Assembly: GCA_031213475.1 (NCBI GenBank)
Contig: JARUPZ010000019.1
Span: 6,051,357-6,115,356 of the forward strand
DNA from: Nereocystis luetkeana
Taxonomy: Eukaryota > Sar > Phaeophyceae > Laminariales > Laminariaceae
Direction of reading: 5' to 3'
DNA length: 64,000 nucleotides
The notes below the pieces were generated by a model. That model saw nothing but the letters and a program-made list of their open reading frames with translations, was not told the DNA's origin and made no database searches. Positions 33,286 to 47,500 of the stretch are shown here, piece after piece. Position 1 is the first letter of the stretch. Each line of letters opens with the position of its first letter. Position numbers and translations under genes: made by a program.

Positions 33286-34689
33286 GGGTGCGGGCAAACA
33301 TACTGGTCCCGATTTCACATTCAAGACAAAAGTCACACACAGCAGCTGAGTGTTATTAGTATGATAGCTGCGCGATTCGTTTATAACAGCTAGCTGTGGT
33401 AGCTGCTGCGCAAGTAGTCTACGCGAGCTATCATAGATACGAGAAGAATGATAAGAGGCCGTTCGTACTCGTGTATACATACGCAGCATTCGCCAGTTTC
33501 TCTCCTTTACATATAAATACCACGTTTGTTTGTTTACCTGTCACCACGCGAATGAATAAAACACCACGCATCAATCGCGCCGTGTGGCCCTATATCTACT
33601 ACTCCTACAGCAGCACCTGCTGCCGTTTTTTCAGCACGAGCAAGCACGGCACAAAACAGCATGCCGTAGTGCGTGGCACCGGTGTGCTCCAGAGTCAACG
33701 ATTGACTATCGCAACCCAACGCGCACCAAAAACAATCTCCACTCCATCCCAGATAGCAGCCCCGCCCCCCGCCAGACTCCTACGGTACCGTGCTTTACGG
33801 GATCCCACGCGGGCACAGTAGGGATGGGCGTGTTTGCGCCCCTGCTCCACTTCAACAAACCCTCTCAAAGACCCATGTGCTCCCCCCCTCCCCCCCCGGG
33901 CCTACATCCCGGGGTTTCGCTTGTAGAAAGCCGTGGCCTCGAGACAACGCCAGCGATACACAGGAAATCTGAGGCCGCATTTCAATTTCAAGCGTTCGCC
34001 AACATGAGCCCCCATCGCTATGTATACGTAGGCATTTTGGGGGAGGGGGGGGGATCTGTCCCCTCCGTCTTCATATGCCGCCCGCCCCCCCCGCCCGTTC
34101 CCACCGCCTGCTTGAACAAGGGTTTCCAGCACGGGGGATCAACCGCCTGCCGAATCAGCACTACTGGAGGTCCCCCCATTCACTTGTGCTTCCCAGGGAC
34201 TTTCGGAAAATATCCGGGTCGGGTTCTTACGCACCAACTGCTATAGCTGTGCAACAAGCAGAGCCGATGCTCAGTACGCACGTAAACGCAAAACACACGC
34301 ACAGCAGCAGACCAGCAGCCCATACACGTGCCTGAGCGTGTGCGTGCGCACTTGCGCTTTCTTCGCGACTCGACAACAACAGCAGACCAGCACGTAGACG
34401 AGGAAATTCGAATTTGACAAAAAAAAAAAAGCGAGGAAACAAAAATAGGACCAGCTTGGGAGACAAGACAAGAATGAGTGCGACGTCACAATAATTCGTA
34501 CACTTGCGGTGATACCTTGAAGGCGACCGCGGGGAACTGTCCGCACGTCTCTTGAAGTAGCCATAACAACATTTTGTGCACTGCATGAAAAAGGGAAGGT
34601 GAAGGGCAAGACGCCCTACCATTCATGATATTGTTGTTCACCCAAACATGCCAAAAAATCGCTACCGACCCCCCCCCCGCCTTTCTTGT

Positions 34690-34915
34690 TCGCGTCAAAG
34701 GCATTGGTTGCTCTTTATACCGGTACACGCCCGAACACATTATTCGTCGCGCGCGGGGAGGTGTAACCATTTTATCATCCATGGCCGTAGTCGTATGACC
34801 ATAGACCCTCGCATCCCTACAACGCCGGGACGGAGCACGTCGGGTTTCCACCGACCAGGCAGGGGGGGGTACTCGAAATAACGCATGGCCGTAGTCGTGG
34901 GGCGTGGGGTCACAA
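34690..34915 (+). repeat. G-run-linked dispersed repeat
   Basis: CATGGCCGTAGTCGTATGAC, GACCCTCGCATCCCTACAAC and GGGTTTCCACCGACCAGGCA, then a G-run with a second partial unit. Confidence 0.6.
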
Positions 34916-35337
34916 GAAAACCAGACAGAAAAAAAGGCGTCTCGCTTCGACTCCATCGCTGCTCACCCTACCATCTTTGCCATGCGCGCATCCGCAGAAA
35001 AAATGACAAAAAAAATAAAAACACACAATCGCAAAATGCTAACATACACACGACAATGAAAAAGGGAAACAACAAATATTAGCCCCACCTCAGTCGAAAC
35101 CTCATCACACGTCCGTCGGTCGATCCCAAATCTCAACGGCCCAGACGAAGGGGAAGATAGTCTCCGCCAAACGAACCCCATCGTAACGCCACCAGCTCAA
35201 CCCCACCCGCTCCACCCCCACCCCTCCGCCAACCCCCAACTCCTAACCGCCCTGCTCAATCGACCACAAGACCACAAGACCACAAGCCCGACCGACCGAC
35301 CGCCAAGAGACCAACCAATCGTTCGCCAAGAGACCGA

Positions 35338-35550
35338 TCAGGCGTCCAAGTCGTGTACGAAAAGCATCCCCGTGGGGTGCAGGCCTGCTTCTTGGGCGGA
35401 GAGGCCGTCATCTTCCGGGGTATAGGTCCTGCGGGGGAAGTTAGTGCTCATGCTGAAGTTGGTGATGGGGATCCCGTTGTCCTCAAGATGGAGCGTCACG
35501 AAGCCTCGGATCTCTCCCACCGTTCCGTCCCCGGCGAATCTCCGGTCCAC
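35338..35550 (-). CDS. FAF2: FAF2 terminal exon: UBX domain
   Basis: Encodes VDRRFAGDGTVGEIRGFVTL, then NFSMSTNFPRRTYTPEDDGL and GLHPTGMLFVHDLDA before TGA. NFPRR and the GL-x-x-x-x-x-LFV-x-DL end are hallmark UBX features. Its acceptor is fed by a CT microsatellite (35551-35579). Confidence 0.93.
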   Translation of the reverse strand: MDRRFAGDGTVGEIRGFVTLHLEDNGIPITNFSMSTNFPRRTYTPEDDGLSAQEAGLHPTGMLFVHDLDA

Positions 35551-38500
35551 CTGAGAGAGAGAGAGAGAGAGAGAGAGAGTCGTTGTGCCGTGTGTGTGGC
35601 GGAGCGTCGAGTGTCGTGTAAGAAAAAAGAAACCATTCGATGAAAAGGAGAGTATGATGACAATAGCAGTAGATATTGTACCAGAGTAGGTATTCAGCAT
35701 AAGCGCAGTAGCAGTAAGCGGTAGTAGTAACTACGGGGGACCATAGCAAAGGAGGACCTACGTTACTCACAAAAACCTATTTGCTTAACTATTTTTCGTA
35801 AAAATAATTGATCCTATTTACTATGGTCCACCGTAATAGTAGTAGTAGTAGTAGTAGCAGTAGACTTAGTAATAGTAGTAATAGCGTTAGTAATAGTAGC
35901 ACTACCAATAAACGTATACCAGGTAGGTAGAAGCAGTAGCAGACGCGGGTGAGGACGTGCGTGAGCTCCCCCGCGGCACACAGCGTACCGCCGGGGGAAG
36001 GGTAGGGGAGGGCTTGGAACGAAACAAACAAAACAAAAAGGGCCAACACCCCTCCATACATGTATTCACCCTTCTGTTCTGATTATAGTATACGACGAGC
36101 GCGTAGCAATAAGAGTATCAACGTGCTGAGCGCGTACCGTAAAGTTATATTTTATTATGATTTTTTCCCCCTCCCATTTATCATCCCCGCCCTATTTTTT
36201 CTCTCTCCCTCCTATCAAAAGTCGTAATTCAGATCCGGGTTCACATACGTAGCAGGCTCTCTTCCCTCCCCCCTCCCCACTACGGTTCGTGCCTTGCATT
36301 TTCATCGCGAGAAGATTTCAGCCACATTTCTTCCGTCATCGACTCGCGCCGAATTGTGCCTACCCCACGCTATGTACGCGCTCTCAGCAGGCTGATTCTT
36401 TTTTCTCGTTTTTTGTTTTTCGTTTTTTGCTTCTCGCTTTCCTTCTTTGTTTTTTGTTTTCTTGTTAAATAAATGAAATTCAACTAGCAATCTCGCCGGA
36501 GGGGGAGTTGAACAATGCGAGTAAGCAGTATCGTCAACCATCTTGGGACCCCCCTCTGGACCCCCCGATATAGCGACCAAAACAATGGTTGGTAAATTTT
36601 GGTGTTCTCAACCGTCTACGATCTACGAGCAGCGTGAGCGCCCAGCAGTACTGCTGTACGGGTGAAGAGAAGGCCATGCTGTGCCCGTGCCGGACGATTC
36701 CTCGCACTCTAACTCGATCGCCGATCGGTGCCATCCTTCCCCCAATCACGTACCAGGTAGCGACCGTTTCTGTAACCGCCAACTTGTATCGTCATTTTTT
36801 TCCCTCTCTTGAGGTCCCACTGTTTGGGGGTTCGCTAAGAAATTGGGATTCGTAAATCGTGCTCAGCGGCGACAACTGAAATGCTACCAGGTACCGAGTA
36901 ATACAAAACTATAGTCCAGGATCAACGTTGAGCACGGGCGGTGTCACAACGAGGTCCTAAGGCTTTCGCTGAGATTTTACGAGTTCGCTGTAGGCGGGGC
37001 CCACACCGTAGAGGTCCTTACAACCGCTGCGGTCCGAGCGCACCGTCTGGTCTACTCCAGCAGCTTGGGCTACTGTGGTGTGGTCGATGCTGTAATCGTC
37101 CGTTCATTTCGACCTACTTTTTCTTCAAGGACCCAAAAGGGGTATTGCCACAGTATAGTATTTTGCCGGTCCTTCTTTAGTGCCGGTATGCGCCAGCCGA
37201 CAACACCAGCACTACTCCGCGCACTATTACGGGGGGCCATATTAAATAGGACCTACGGTACACACAAAAACCTCTATATTTCGCTATTTTTACTAACAAA
37301 ATTTGGTCCTACTTACTATGGTCCCCCGGAATACCACACCTAGAAAATCCCATCTGGTGTCAAGCGATTCCACACGCACTATGGCGGGCAAACGGCACTA
37401 CTCAACCGGCACTAAAAGAGGGACCAACTCCTGCTGTATGTACACATGTATAGCAGCGTGAATGCTGTGTGTGCTTACAACTCAATTCACTGCATTTTCT
37501 GTTCTCCTTTTCATAACCCCCTTTTTAACCCTTTTAGGACCGCAGTCCTGTTTGGGGGACAAACTACTTAGACTTTGAGTGGATTGCCCCCAAAACGGGA
37601 CTGCAGTTCTAAAAGGGTTAATAACCGCAACATTTTTTTTTGTATGAACTACTTGGAATTAGTGCTGGAAAAAAAAACTGCAATAGAAAAAAAAAGGGGA
37701 GGCCGTAGACTACGTGACCGTTTTGGTATATTGACACTGCTGCACAAAAACCTCAATTTGACTCAAATTTCAAGCGTTCAGTCTCCACAGCGGGGACAGC
37801 AGGTGCGAGCCGCCACTTTGACCCCCCCCGCGTGGCGACACGCCGACGACGGCCTAAAGGGGTTGGGGGGGGCGCGCGCGCTTACACTACCGCTGCATCT
37901 CCCTCTTCAAGGCGTAACAACATATATACAGCAGTCGTGGTCCTTCCATAGTGCCGATATGCACAGCAATACCGGCACTATAGCGGCAACAGGCACTAGT
38001 CCGCACGCTGCCACAATGCAACCCCCATCTGTACCCGCAGCGATTGCAGCAGCACTACAGCGATTTCAGGCGGTGCTACAGAGTGACCACTGCTGCACCA
38101 GGTACTCCGCAAACCCGTCGTGGGAGAGAGAGACGCGTGTGTCGATACATACGCACGCCCCGCGCCCAGAGAACACACACACACACAACGAGGGGAGAAA
38201 GACAAGAGAGACGTGGAGAGAGGAAGGCACCGAAGAGACTAAAAGGCAACTATACAGCAGATGTAGCGTGTACTACTCTCGCCGGGAATATAAGAACTAC
38301 CGGGAATATAAGAACTACTTGGTCTTCATATTAATGTCTACACGCTCCTCACATTTCCGGGCAGAGTGGTGATACGCAAAAAAACAGCACACATACCCTG
38401 GGGTGGTTCTCAGAGCCGATTTTCTCGAGAACAACAAACGTGGCACACCCACAACAAAAAATAGGGCTATAGAGAAGCGGTCCCTCTATAGTGCAGCTTC

Positions 38501-41500
38501 GAGTGGTGGTGCCGGTTGCCCGCTAGAGGGCCTGTGGAATCGCTTGGGCACAGGTGGGAAAAAGGCAGTGTGGCAAGTGTGCGGAGTAGTACCGGTATTA
38601 TGGGCGGGCACACACAACGAAAAAGTACGTACCTATATTGGAATAATCTCGTGTGTAGACGCATCGCTCAGCGTCTGCACCTTCTTCTCCAATTGCAATT
38701 GTCGATCAAACCAACTCTAAAATTCGTCCGAGGGGGGGTGTTATCGCTAGCGTGTTTGTTCTATTACGGTATAGAAAGGTATAGGGGAATAGAGACATAA
38801 GACAAACAGACAGGACACAAAGGGACAAAGAGACAATCAACAAAAAAGGTACACAAAATCCTAACGAGTCATAGAGACACAGTCCAGATACATAAGAGAC
38901 AAAAGCGTAGAGGCAAAAAAGAGAGAGCCAAGACACGGAGAGACAAGGAACAAAAATACGTGCCAGGCAAGAGAGACCAAAGTGACGGAGGAGCACAGGG
39001 ATTGAGAGACGTAGCGACACGAAAGAAACAATAGACGGCAATAAGACGGCAACCCAGCAGAGACGGGACCCAAAAAAGACAGGGGGGCGGGCAAGCCGAC
39101 GCCATAATACAGTGGTGGTCACTCTATAGTGCCGGTTGAGTAAATAGTGCCGACTGCCCGCTATAGTGCCGGTAGTGTTGGCGGGCGCATATCGGCACCA
39201 CGGAGGGACCATTACTGTAATATTAACAGAAAAAGACAAAAGCTCTGCTCACCAGGCAACAACACAAATAAACAAGCTACTCCTCCCTCTCTCACGCGGC
39301 AGATATCAGAGGCCGAAGCACTACAGTAGGGGCCATTTGTTTTGGGTAGGGCCATACCAAGGCACCCACGCCTGAAACACACGTCAAACAGATCACGATC
39401 TATCTGCAGATCCTCCAGCTCCTAACCTGCCGATATGAGATGTTGTGCAGGACCTGCACCGTACAGATCCAACCCAGGAGAACGTGTCCGACTTTACTCG
39501 TAGACCATATCGGACATACGGCTCCCACCAGGCACCATAAGCTAAAATTCATCGAGGTCAGGAATAGATGATCTATCTGCCCTGAAAGGCCTAGATCATG
39601 AAGGATGATCTGTAGATGATCTGCAGGTGATCTGCAGATGATCTGCCTGAGGTGTGCAACGCTAATCACTACTAGGGGGCACGGCCACACGCCGAATCAA
39701 CCCACGAGAGCGCACAATATAGGCTACTACTGTAGGTACTAATTGATACAGGTACTAAGCATATATTGCCGCACAACGAAAGGCAAGACCATAAAAAGGC
39801 TATCTATTATAGCAGTAGGCCCCAAAACTTCGGTTCACCTTGGACCCGTTCGGGAGTTGCAGCCTGATCCTGGCGGCGTTGCCGCCCGCGGGTGGCTCAT
39901 CCCTCACCCGCCTGCGCAAGTCACCCAGACGCTCGACGCGATCCTGTGCATCAAACATCATCGACAACAAGGACACGCAAATAGTGTTCACACGCCGCGT
40001 TAAGCACACAACCCCGCGTGGTCCGCGCAGAGGCGGGGGGGGGGGTCATTCAATATACAACCACGCGTGGTTCGCGGAGAGGACGGGGGGGGGTACTCAT
40101 GTCATGCACGACCGTCCTCGTACGACCAAAGACCCTCGCATGCCTACAATACCGGGACGGAGCACGTCGTGTTTTCACCGACCAGGCGTTCGGGTTCGCG
40201 GGAGGGGTAGAGAAATTGTGGGTAGGGCTGGGTAAGGAGCGACCTCCCTAAATGAAAGCCAAACTCGGGGGGGTGGGGAGGGCATGCTCAGCGAATCAAC
40301 AATGTCCGTGTAAGGGTAAGCTCCGCAGCTATCTATATACCGCAGGAGGCGAAATAAGCCGCCCGGCAACGCAACAAGGCATACAAACCCCCGCCGCCAC
40401 GCCAACGCCAACGCCATCCTTAATCTACGGACCGTGTGGTTTTCATATTTTATGTTTAAACGCTCCTTACATTTCCGGTCAGAGTGGTGAGTTTTTGTTT
40501 CTCATCTAAGCGAAAAATCGGGGATTCTTTCCGCCCATCCCCTGTTGAGAGCCGGTTCTTTCTGTTACGCGCCAACGTATGAACCCCGCCACTTGGCGCC
40601 AAACAGCGACACATATAAAAAAAAGGTGCCAAACGCGTAAAAGTATACGTTACATTGTTCTCGTAACATTGCTATATTCTCGGCCAGGGTGCATCGCAGC
40701 AGCAGCGGCAATGCATTCTCCTCGCAAGTGAACCAAACGAGGCAAGCAGACATAGGCGACAGACGACATGGGAGACGGACATCGGAGGGGAGTAGAAACA
40801 TATCTTGTGATCACCTGCTCTTCCCTCGCCAGCTTCGCCGCCTCTTCCTCTGCCTGCGCGCGAGCTTCTTCTGCCTCCCGCTCCTGAGAAATGACGAACA
40901 CGAACCGCGTTTTGGGCCCACCGTGCGTCGGTACAAAAAGGTTCACCGGAATCAATCCACATCTAGCGGGCAGCGGTGAGTGCTTTCAGGATTCCGGAGG
41001 CATTTATCGCTACGGCTACGGTCACGGAGAGGCAGCAAGAAGATGGGAGGGGAAGGGGGGGGGGGGGGTGCCCCGCAACCGCCGAAACGTTCCAGGTACG
41101 ATAGTGCGCAAGAGAGAGCACAACAGCTGCTTATCATGTGTAGCATGGCGAAACACGATGCCGGTATATGATCCACACACAAGGCGCACAAACTATTATG
41201 ATGCGGTCTACAAACGCGTACCCTACGCTACACCATCCACCAACACCTACGCGAACACGGAAACCGGCACCCACACCCACATCAACATCAGCACCACCGC
41301 CACCACCAGCAACACCAACAGCCACCACCGCCAGCCACTAACAGCCGGCACCAACAGCACCACCGACAACAACGACTACCAACAACAACCAACACCCCCA
41401 CCACCACCACTACCAACAACAACACTATCACCAACAACAACATTAACCAACCAAAAACAACACCAAAAACACCACCAAAAACAACGACCACCATCACCAA

Positions 41501-44500
41501 CAACCACCACCACCACCACCACCACCACCATCACCACTACTACCAACAACGAGGCCGACGCCCCCCGGGGCGCAAACGATGGTATTTACAGTCGAGCGGG
41601 CACACCGGGGAGGAACGAGACGCGGAGAGAGACTATCGTCTATCGACGGCGACAAAAAGTCGCTGGGGGGTAATGAAAAATCCGCCACCTTAGCGCGTCG
41701 CTCCTCGTCCTGCTTCTCCTGCCGTCGCTTATCCGCCTCCAGCCCCCTCTTGTACTCGATGTCCTGACCGTCGGTAGCAGCAACAGTAGCAGCACCAGCA
41801 GCAGAAGGAACAGCAGAAGCAGCGGCAGCAACAACAACAGCAGCAGAAGCAAGCACCAAATTAATATGAGCAACAGCAGCAGCACCAATTAACACAAGCA
41901 ACAGCAACAAGAACAGCATAATAAGCAGCAACAGCAACAGCAACAGCAACAAAAGCAGCAGGAAGATCAACAGAAGCAGCAGCAGCAGCAGCAATAACAC
42001 CAACAGCAGAAGCAGCAAGATCAGGGTGGAAACTCACAAGTCAACAACGGAAACAAAGCGTGCGGCGAGTCGGCAAAAACTGCGATCGTTCGTGCGTTGA
42101 CAAACGCGTTACAGGCACGCTAAGGGCAACAAAAGCAGATGACAGAGATGGGGGCATCGACACTGACCAATCAACACCACTGTTTTCACCGCTACCAACA
42201 CCAACACCACCGACACGAACACCAACACAGCCAACACCAACACCAACAACACAAGCCCCAGCACCAACACCAGCACCACCAACACCAGCACCAAAACCAG
42301 GCAGCCAGCGGAAACAAGCCTACGCCAGAACCGTCACAGCATACTGGTATAGTAGCCGTGTCCCAACCGAACCACTACACTGGTTTACGTACAGTAGCTG
42401 TGTCTCACTGGCCAAAAGCATCTCGGAAAGCAAGCGACGCATTGTCCGCGAGAAAAGACAAAAACAAAAAACAAAGAAGAGACGGGTAAAACATGGAGGA
42501 AAGGAAGACGAAAACAAAACAAAAAGGACCGAGACAACGACAAGGAGAAGACCAGACGACGCCCAAAAAAGGCAAGACACACAACAACAACAAAAACGAC
42601 TGAACGAAACAACACATACGAGAAACGAATGAAAAAATTGACAAAATAACACTGAATGAAACAAAACGAAACCAAACTTATAGTAGACTACCCGTACACA
42701 AAACTAAAAATAGTACCTGGTCATTCCTAAGCTTGCGCGCCTCCTCCCTTTCCCTCTGCTGCCTGTAAACCCTGTCCAGTTGCTCCTGAAAGCGCGCCAT
42801 TGCCGAGGTGAGCCTGTCCAGTAGCCTCTCCGTGTTCTCCGCCCCCTCCACGCGCTCCACGATCTGCACAGCACGCAAATGGTCAGAAAAAATAATCAGA
42901 TCGACGGGAGATCGGTCTGCCGGTCAAAAATGGGCAGCATAACAATCCACAGGGAACACATCCGGAAACGTGTGAGAGCAAAAAACAAAACACACACACG
43001 ACATACCACGTTTGTATCATATTTAATAAAAATATTAATAGGTCAAGTTTGCGATTTTTTTGTGCTTTTTCGAACATATCTCTTCGTCTTCGTCCGAGCA
43101 TTTTAGGCGACACGCCAAGTAGTCGACACGAGAAGCCTGGCCGGATACATTGGTCGATGTCCGGGCGCGATCCGTGCCCTCTGGAGTGCGTGGCAAGCCC
43201 TCCAACGTTTTTTTTCGGCGGGAGTGGATGAGACGATTTCCCTGGCTCCAGATCGAGAGACCTGATTTTGCGTACCGGCAAAATGTTGTCTGTTTTCTGC
43301 CCTCGGCTTTCGTGAGCACACAGCCCAGACATATACCAGGTAGGCAACAGACAACACGCACAGATCACAACGTTACAGCGCTGCCGCCCATACGCCGTGC
43401 GTGTGCGTCACACCCATATGCGCCGCACTTAGCTGATTGTGTTGATCGGAGCCTGCGGTCCGTAAGCCGCCATCTATCTCTCTTTGCTGTTGCTGTATGT
43501 GTGACAGACCCACGCACACCTCAGGACGGAAACGTAAGGACCGTTTGGGTTAATATGAGTATCTCAACTGTCCTTATGTTCCTGACGTTTTGTGTTTTTT
43601 GCCCGAGGCACACCCAAGAAATCTAGACATCAGACAGCATGCAAAGAACACCAACAACGTTACAACTCCGCCTAGCAGCACAGGCAGCAGCGGGCCGCAC
43701 CATGCTCGTGTCGCAGGTCCCTACTGTACTGCTATGGCTAGTTGCTTTATCGGAGGCTGCGGTCCGTAATCTGTCATCACCGCCTCTCTCTCTTCTGCTG
43801 TGCGGCTGTGCACGTGTGTGCGGTGTGTCGTGCGCGCCGCGAAAAATAATACCAGGTACCAGGTAACATGGGTCTTTAATAAAAAGATCACGATGCCCGA
43901 TTTTGGACTTGAAGGCGCGAGTTCGATCCTCGCAGAGACCATATCTATTTTTTTTACTCTGTATTTCAACTTTTGTTTTGGAATCATGTACGTAACCCAG
44001 ACACCACAGACAACAAACAGCACTGCACTACAGGGCGCGTGCTACAACCAGCTGGCAGCTATAACGCATTGCACGCCTGCCGCTCGCCAGCAGAGCAGGA
44101 AACAACTTCACCCGTGTGCGTTAGCTTGTCCGCGCTGTATTGCTGTGGCTTCCTATTAATAGTTGCGTTTTTATCGGACCCCGCGATCTGTAGAGCTAGG
44201 GGTCTCTGCTGCTGTGTGATACCAGTGCAGCATCGTGCTACAGGTACAACGCTGCTGTTGTTGCTGGTGCTGCTGCAGTGGGATTTTCGTGTGCAGCCGA
44301 GTGTGGTCGAGAGCTCAAGCCCCTTCTTCCGTGCATCCTTTTCTATTACTGCTGTAAATATTGTCCCACGACTGCTCCTGCAGCGATGCTGTGTCCCGTG
44401 TGTCACGCGTGTGCGTACGGTGTGCCGTGTCACGCGTGTGTGTGCGTACGGTGTGCCGTGTCAAGCGTGAAGTGAAGTGCTTTCAAAGGTGGGTGTAGTT

Positions 44501-47500
44501 TTGGTCCGCTGTCCTCGGTTTTTGTGCGGGAGAGGCCTTCTTCGCCGTGAGCGCCACAGCAAAGACATGCATTGACACACTGACAGATATGAAACACGGA
44601 TCGACGGAATCATCAAGAAAAATTGCAAAAGCGATGCAGTCAATAGCAACAAGCCCACACTATTCCCACCTATGTTTTGTCCTACAAAAAGCAGGTGTGC
44701 TTTATACAGGGTCTTCTGCTCTACATATCTCTATGTGCAGAAAACGCAGATATTTCATAACGTCGTAATATTGTACCATATGCCTATGATACGACATCGC
44801 ATGCTGTATCGTTTTCAATGCGTTCTCACGCCACTCTCCCAGGCACGTCCCGGCGGGGAACCTTGTCATAATAACAAATATACCAGGTAGGCTACGAGTC
44901 CGTTTTCCAATGTATGCATTCGCTAGTTGATCCCTTTAGAAATTCGCCAACGCTCCTTGGGAAAAACTGTGTAGAGTTAGCGTGGGACAATTTAGGCAGG
45001 GGTAAGAAGGTAAAGCACCGCGTGTTGATTGCCTTAACCATCGACCTCGTCAACGGATCCCGCACAGTGGCAGCCACGGGTCGAAGGCTATACGTCGCTG
45101 GCCGTACGCTTAAACGTCGAAGTCCGTACGTCGAACGCCATACGTCGAAGGCCGAGCATCGAAGGCCTTACGTGGAAGGCCGTGAGTCGAACGCCGTACG
45201 TCGGAAGTGTACGTCGATGGTCGTGTGCCGCATATCGACGGCCGTCCGTCGGACGCCGTACGTCGAAGGCCGTACATCGATGGCGGTATAGCTATGGGCA
45301 TCGAAGACCGTCGCCGTAAGTCGGTTGACATACGTCTTTGGGACATACGCCGACGGCTGCACGTCGAAGGCCGTACGTCAACGGCCATACGTCCAAGGGC
45401 AAATCTCGCGGGCTAAAAAGCGCAGGCCGTACGTCGAAAGCCGTACATCGAGGCCGTAAATCGATTACCGAAAACCGAAGGCCGTACGTCGAAGGCCATA
45501 CATCGACGTCGGCATATCAAAGGCTGTGCTACGAAGGCTGCTGTCGTACGTCGTGACGCACGCCGGTGATTGTACATCGAAGGCCGTACATCGAAGGTCG
45601 AATATCGAAGGCCGTACGAAAGCTGTACGTCGAAGGCCGTACATCGAGGGTGCACGTCGATGGTCGTATATCAAGGGCTGTACGTCGAACGCCGTACATC
45701 GATGGTCGTATACAGTATCGAGGGCCGTACATCAACGGCCGAACATCGAAGGCCACACATTATTGGCCATAGGTCGAAGGTCGTACGTCTCAAAGGCGGT
45801 ATACACGTCGAAGGCGCACATCGATAACCGTATACCGAAGGCCGTACGTCAAAGGCCGTACTGCGAAGGTCGTGCCGTACGTCTGTTGACATATGTCGTT
45901 TGGCGTACGTCGAAGATTGCACGTCGAAGGCAATACATCGACCGTTGTACGTTGAATGCCATACGTCAAGGGTTGTGTATCGAAGGTCGTACATCGCTGA
46001 CTGCATGTCGGAAGCAGTGCGTTAAAGGCCATACATCGAGGGCCGTACGCCGAAGGGCGTACGTCGAAGGGCGTACGTCGAAGGGCGTACGTCGAAGGGC
46101 ATACACCGAGCGCCGTACATCGTTGGACGTGCGTCGAAGGCCGTACGTCAAAGGCCGTGCATCGAAGGTCGTACGTTGAAGGTCGTACGCCGCAATCCAT
46201 ACATTGCATGACGCGCGACTTAACCGTGTACCTCGCCACACAAAGCTCAACCCTGCACAACAAACATAGCATGCGTAGTACTCGTACGTACCTTTACTTG
46301 GTTATTTGTGCACAGGAGCAGACCCACGTAGGGGAAGGCGCACGCATCGAGGGCGTTCCCGACGGCGTAAGCTTCGCCGTGGATTAGAGATCCTCCCCAC
46401 ACCAGCACATTGTGCTCCATAAAGTCTACCATGGGCGCGGAGCACAAGGTGGTCCTACTCGTACCGCGCAGGCAGGAAGGCGCGGGCGGGAGGGCGGGGA
46501 AAAGGGATATCGTGCGAATAGCGTAGGGCGTCAGGGCGGCGGGGGCGCCTGGCATGCCAGGTCGTATCATACAACACAAGATAGCAGCAAAACATGAGGA
46601 AAACCAGGCAAAGGGGAAAGTGTGTTGACCATGAGGCCCATGAGGCGATAACACGACCAGTTGCCTAGCCTCCGCCTACCGCATCCCTCCCTCCTTCTCC
46701 TTTGCTTTCTCCTCTCTGACCAGTGTGCCGAGAGCAAGTTTTCCCTCAAGCATGCCCTCGCGACTGCTGACAACCCTTGCTTTGCTCAACCCTTCATCTT
46801 GCCTGTGCTCACCACAACCATTTCTCGGCCCCTGGCGGGCCCTGCAACCCCCGACCCCTCCCAAAAAAAAAAAAATAGTAATGAGAAGAAAAGGATGCTG
46901 CTGCAACCTCGTGTCCCTCCCCCACGCCAGTAATACATGATGTTGTCCCTGATTGCTCACATTTTCCCACGCGCCTCGACGCCTCGCGCTCATAACCCCT
47001 AAATATGCAAAAGAAGACCTGGGGAGCGCAAGCTTTCTCTCGTACTTGCCCCCTTCTGCGTGTATACTCTGGCCGGAGTTTCACTACTTTATGTCGCACG
47101 CGTTTCGTCCTGCCACCTTAGCATACCGCACGGACTACATAAACGACGCGCCCGTTACGCTTACTTGCAGAAGTCAGGGGTGTCTTCGTGGAGGGGCGAG
47201 TGGAGATAGACCAGCAGGAACTTGTGCTGGCGAGCGGCTTCCTGGACGGCCTCGCGGTAGGGCTCCGCCACGAACTGCGGCCTTCGCTCTTGTCCGTACT
47301 GACACAGGAAAAAACAAAAAAAAAACACGTTTTTCAGTGGTGTTGCGCAGGTAGAAGTGCATCAACGTGAGAGGTGACGGTAGCGGTAGAGACACGGAAA
47401 ACGGGCTACGCTTGGACGAAAACTTGCCCGCATCATACCAAAGTGCCACATGATAACGCTTCCCTTCGCTCGTCCTACCACGTAGAGCTTCGCCTCCACG

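Larger units (their letters stand above)
24913..35337. other. 10-kb interval without a supported gene
   Basis: Holds four TTAA MITEs (25011-26973), repeat D2, a truncated SINE, direct repeat D5, repeat D3, G-run-linked copies and the unrecognised frame at 31220. The rest is AT-richer, with no open frame or splice pattern that I can support. Confidence 0.5.

Noticed and set aside
34075-34335. Proline-rich frames next to C-runs (also at 4764, 5865 and 22753)
   Set aside because: Composition artefacts of C-runs and CCG repeats; no family motif, no splice partners.
37575-38372. 265-codon plus-strand frame
   Set aside because: Starts inside the arm of a TTAA MITE and crosses several G/C-rich repeats; low-complexity tail, no motif, no splice support.
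40891-42664. Thr/Gln/His-rich plus-strand frames up to 260 codons
   Set aside because: They run through CAA/CAC/CAG simple repeats antisense to well-supported FAF2 exons.
43871-43941. tRNA-like segment with GGTCTTT/AGAGACC ends and a perfect T-arm GCGAG-TTCGATC-CTCGC
   Set aside because: No D-arm or A box and no anticodon stem can be folded; likely a tRNA-derived remnant.
45526-46272. Frames of 217 codons (plus) and 160 codons (minus)
   Set aside because: Both are by-products of the 15-bp GTACGTCGAAGGCC satellite and lie in a FAF2 intron.
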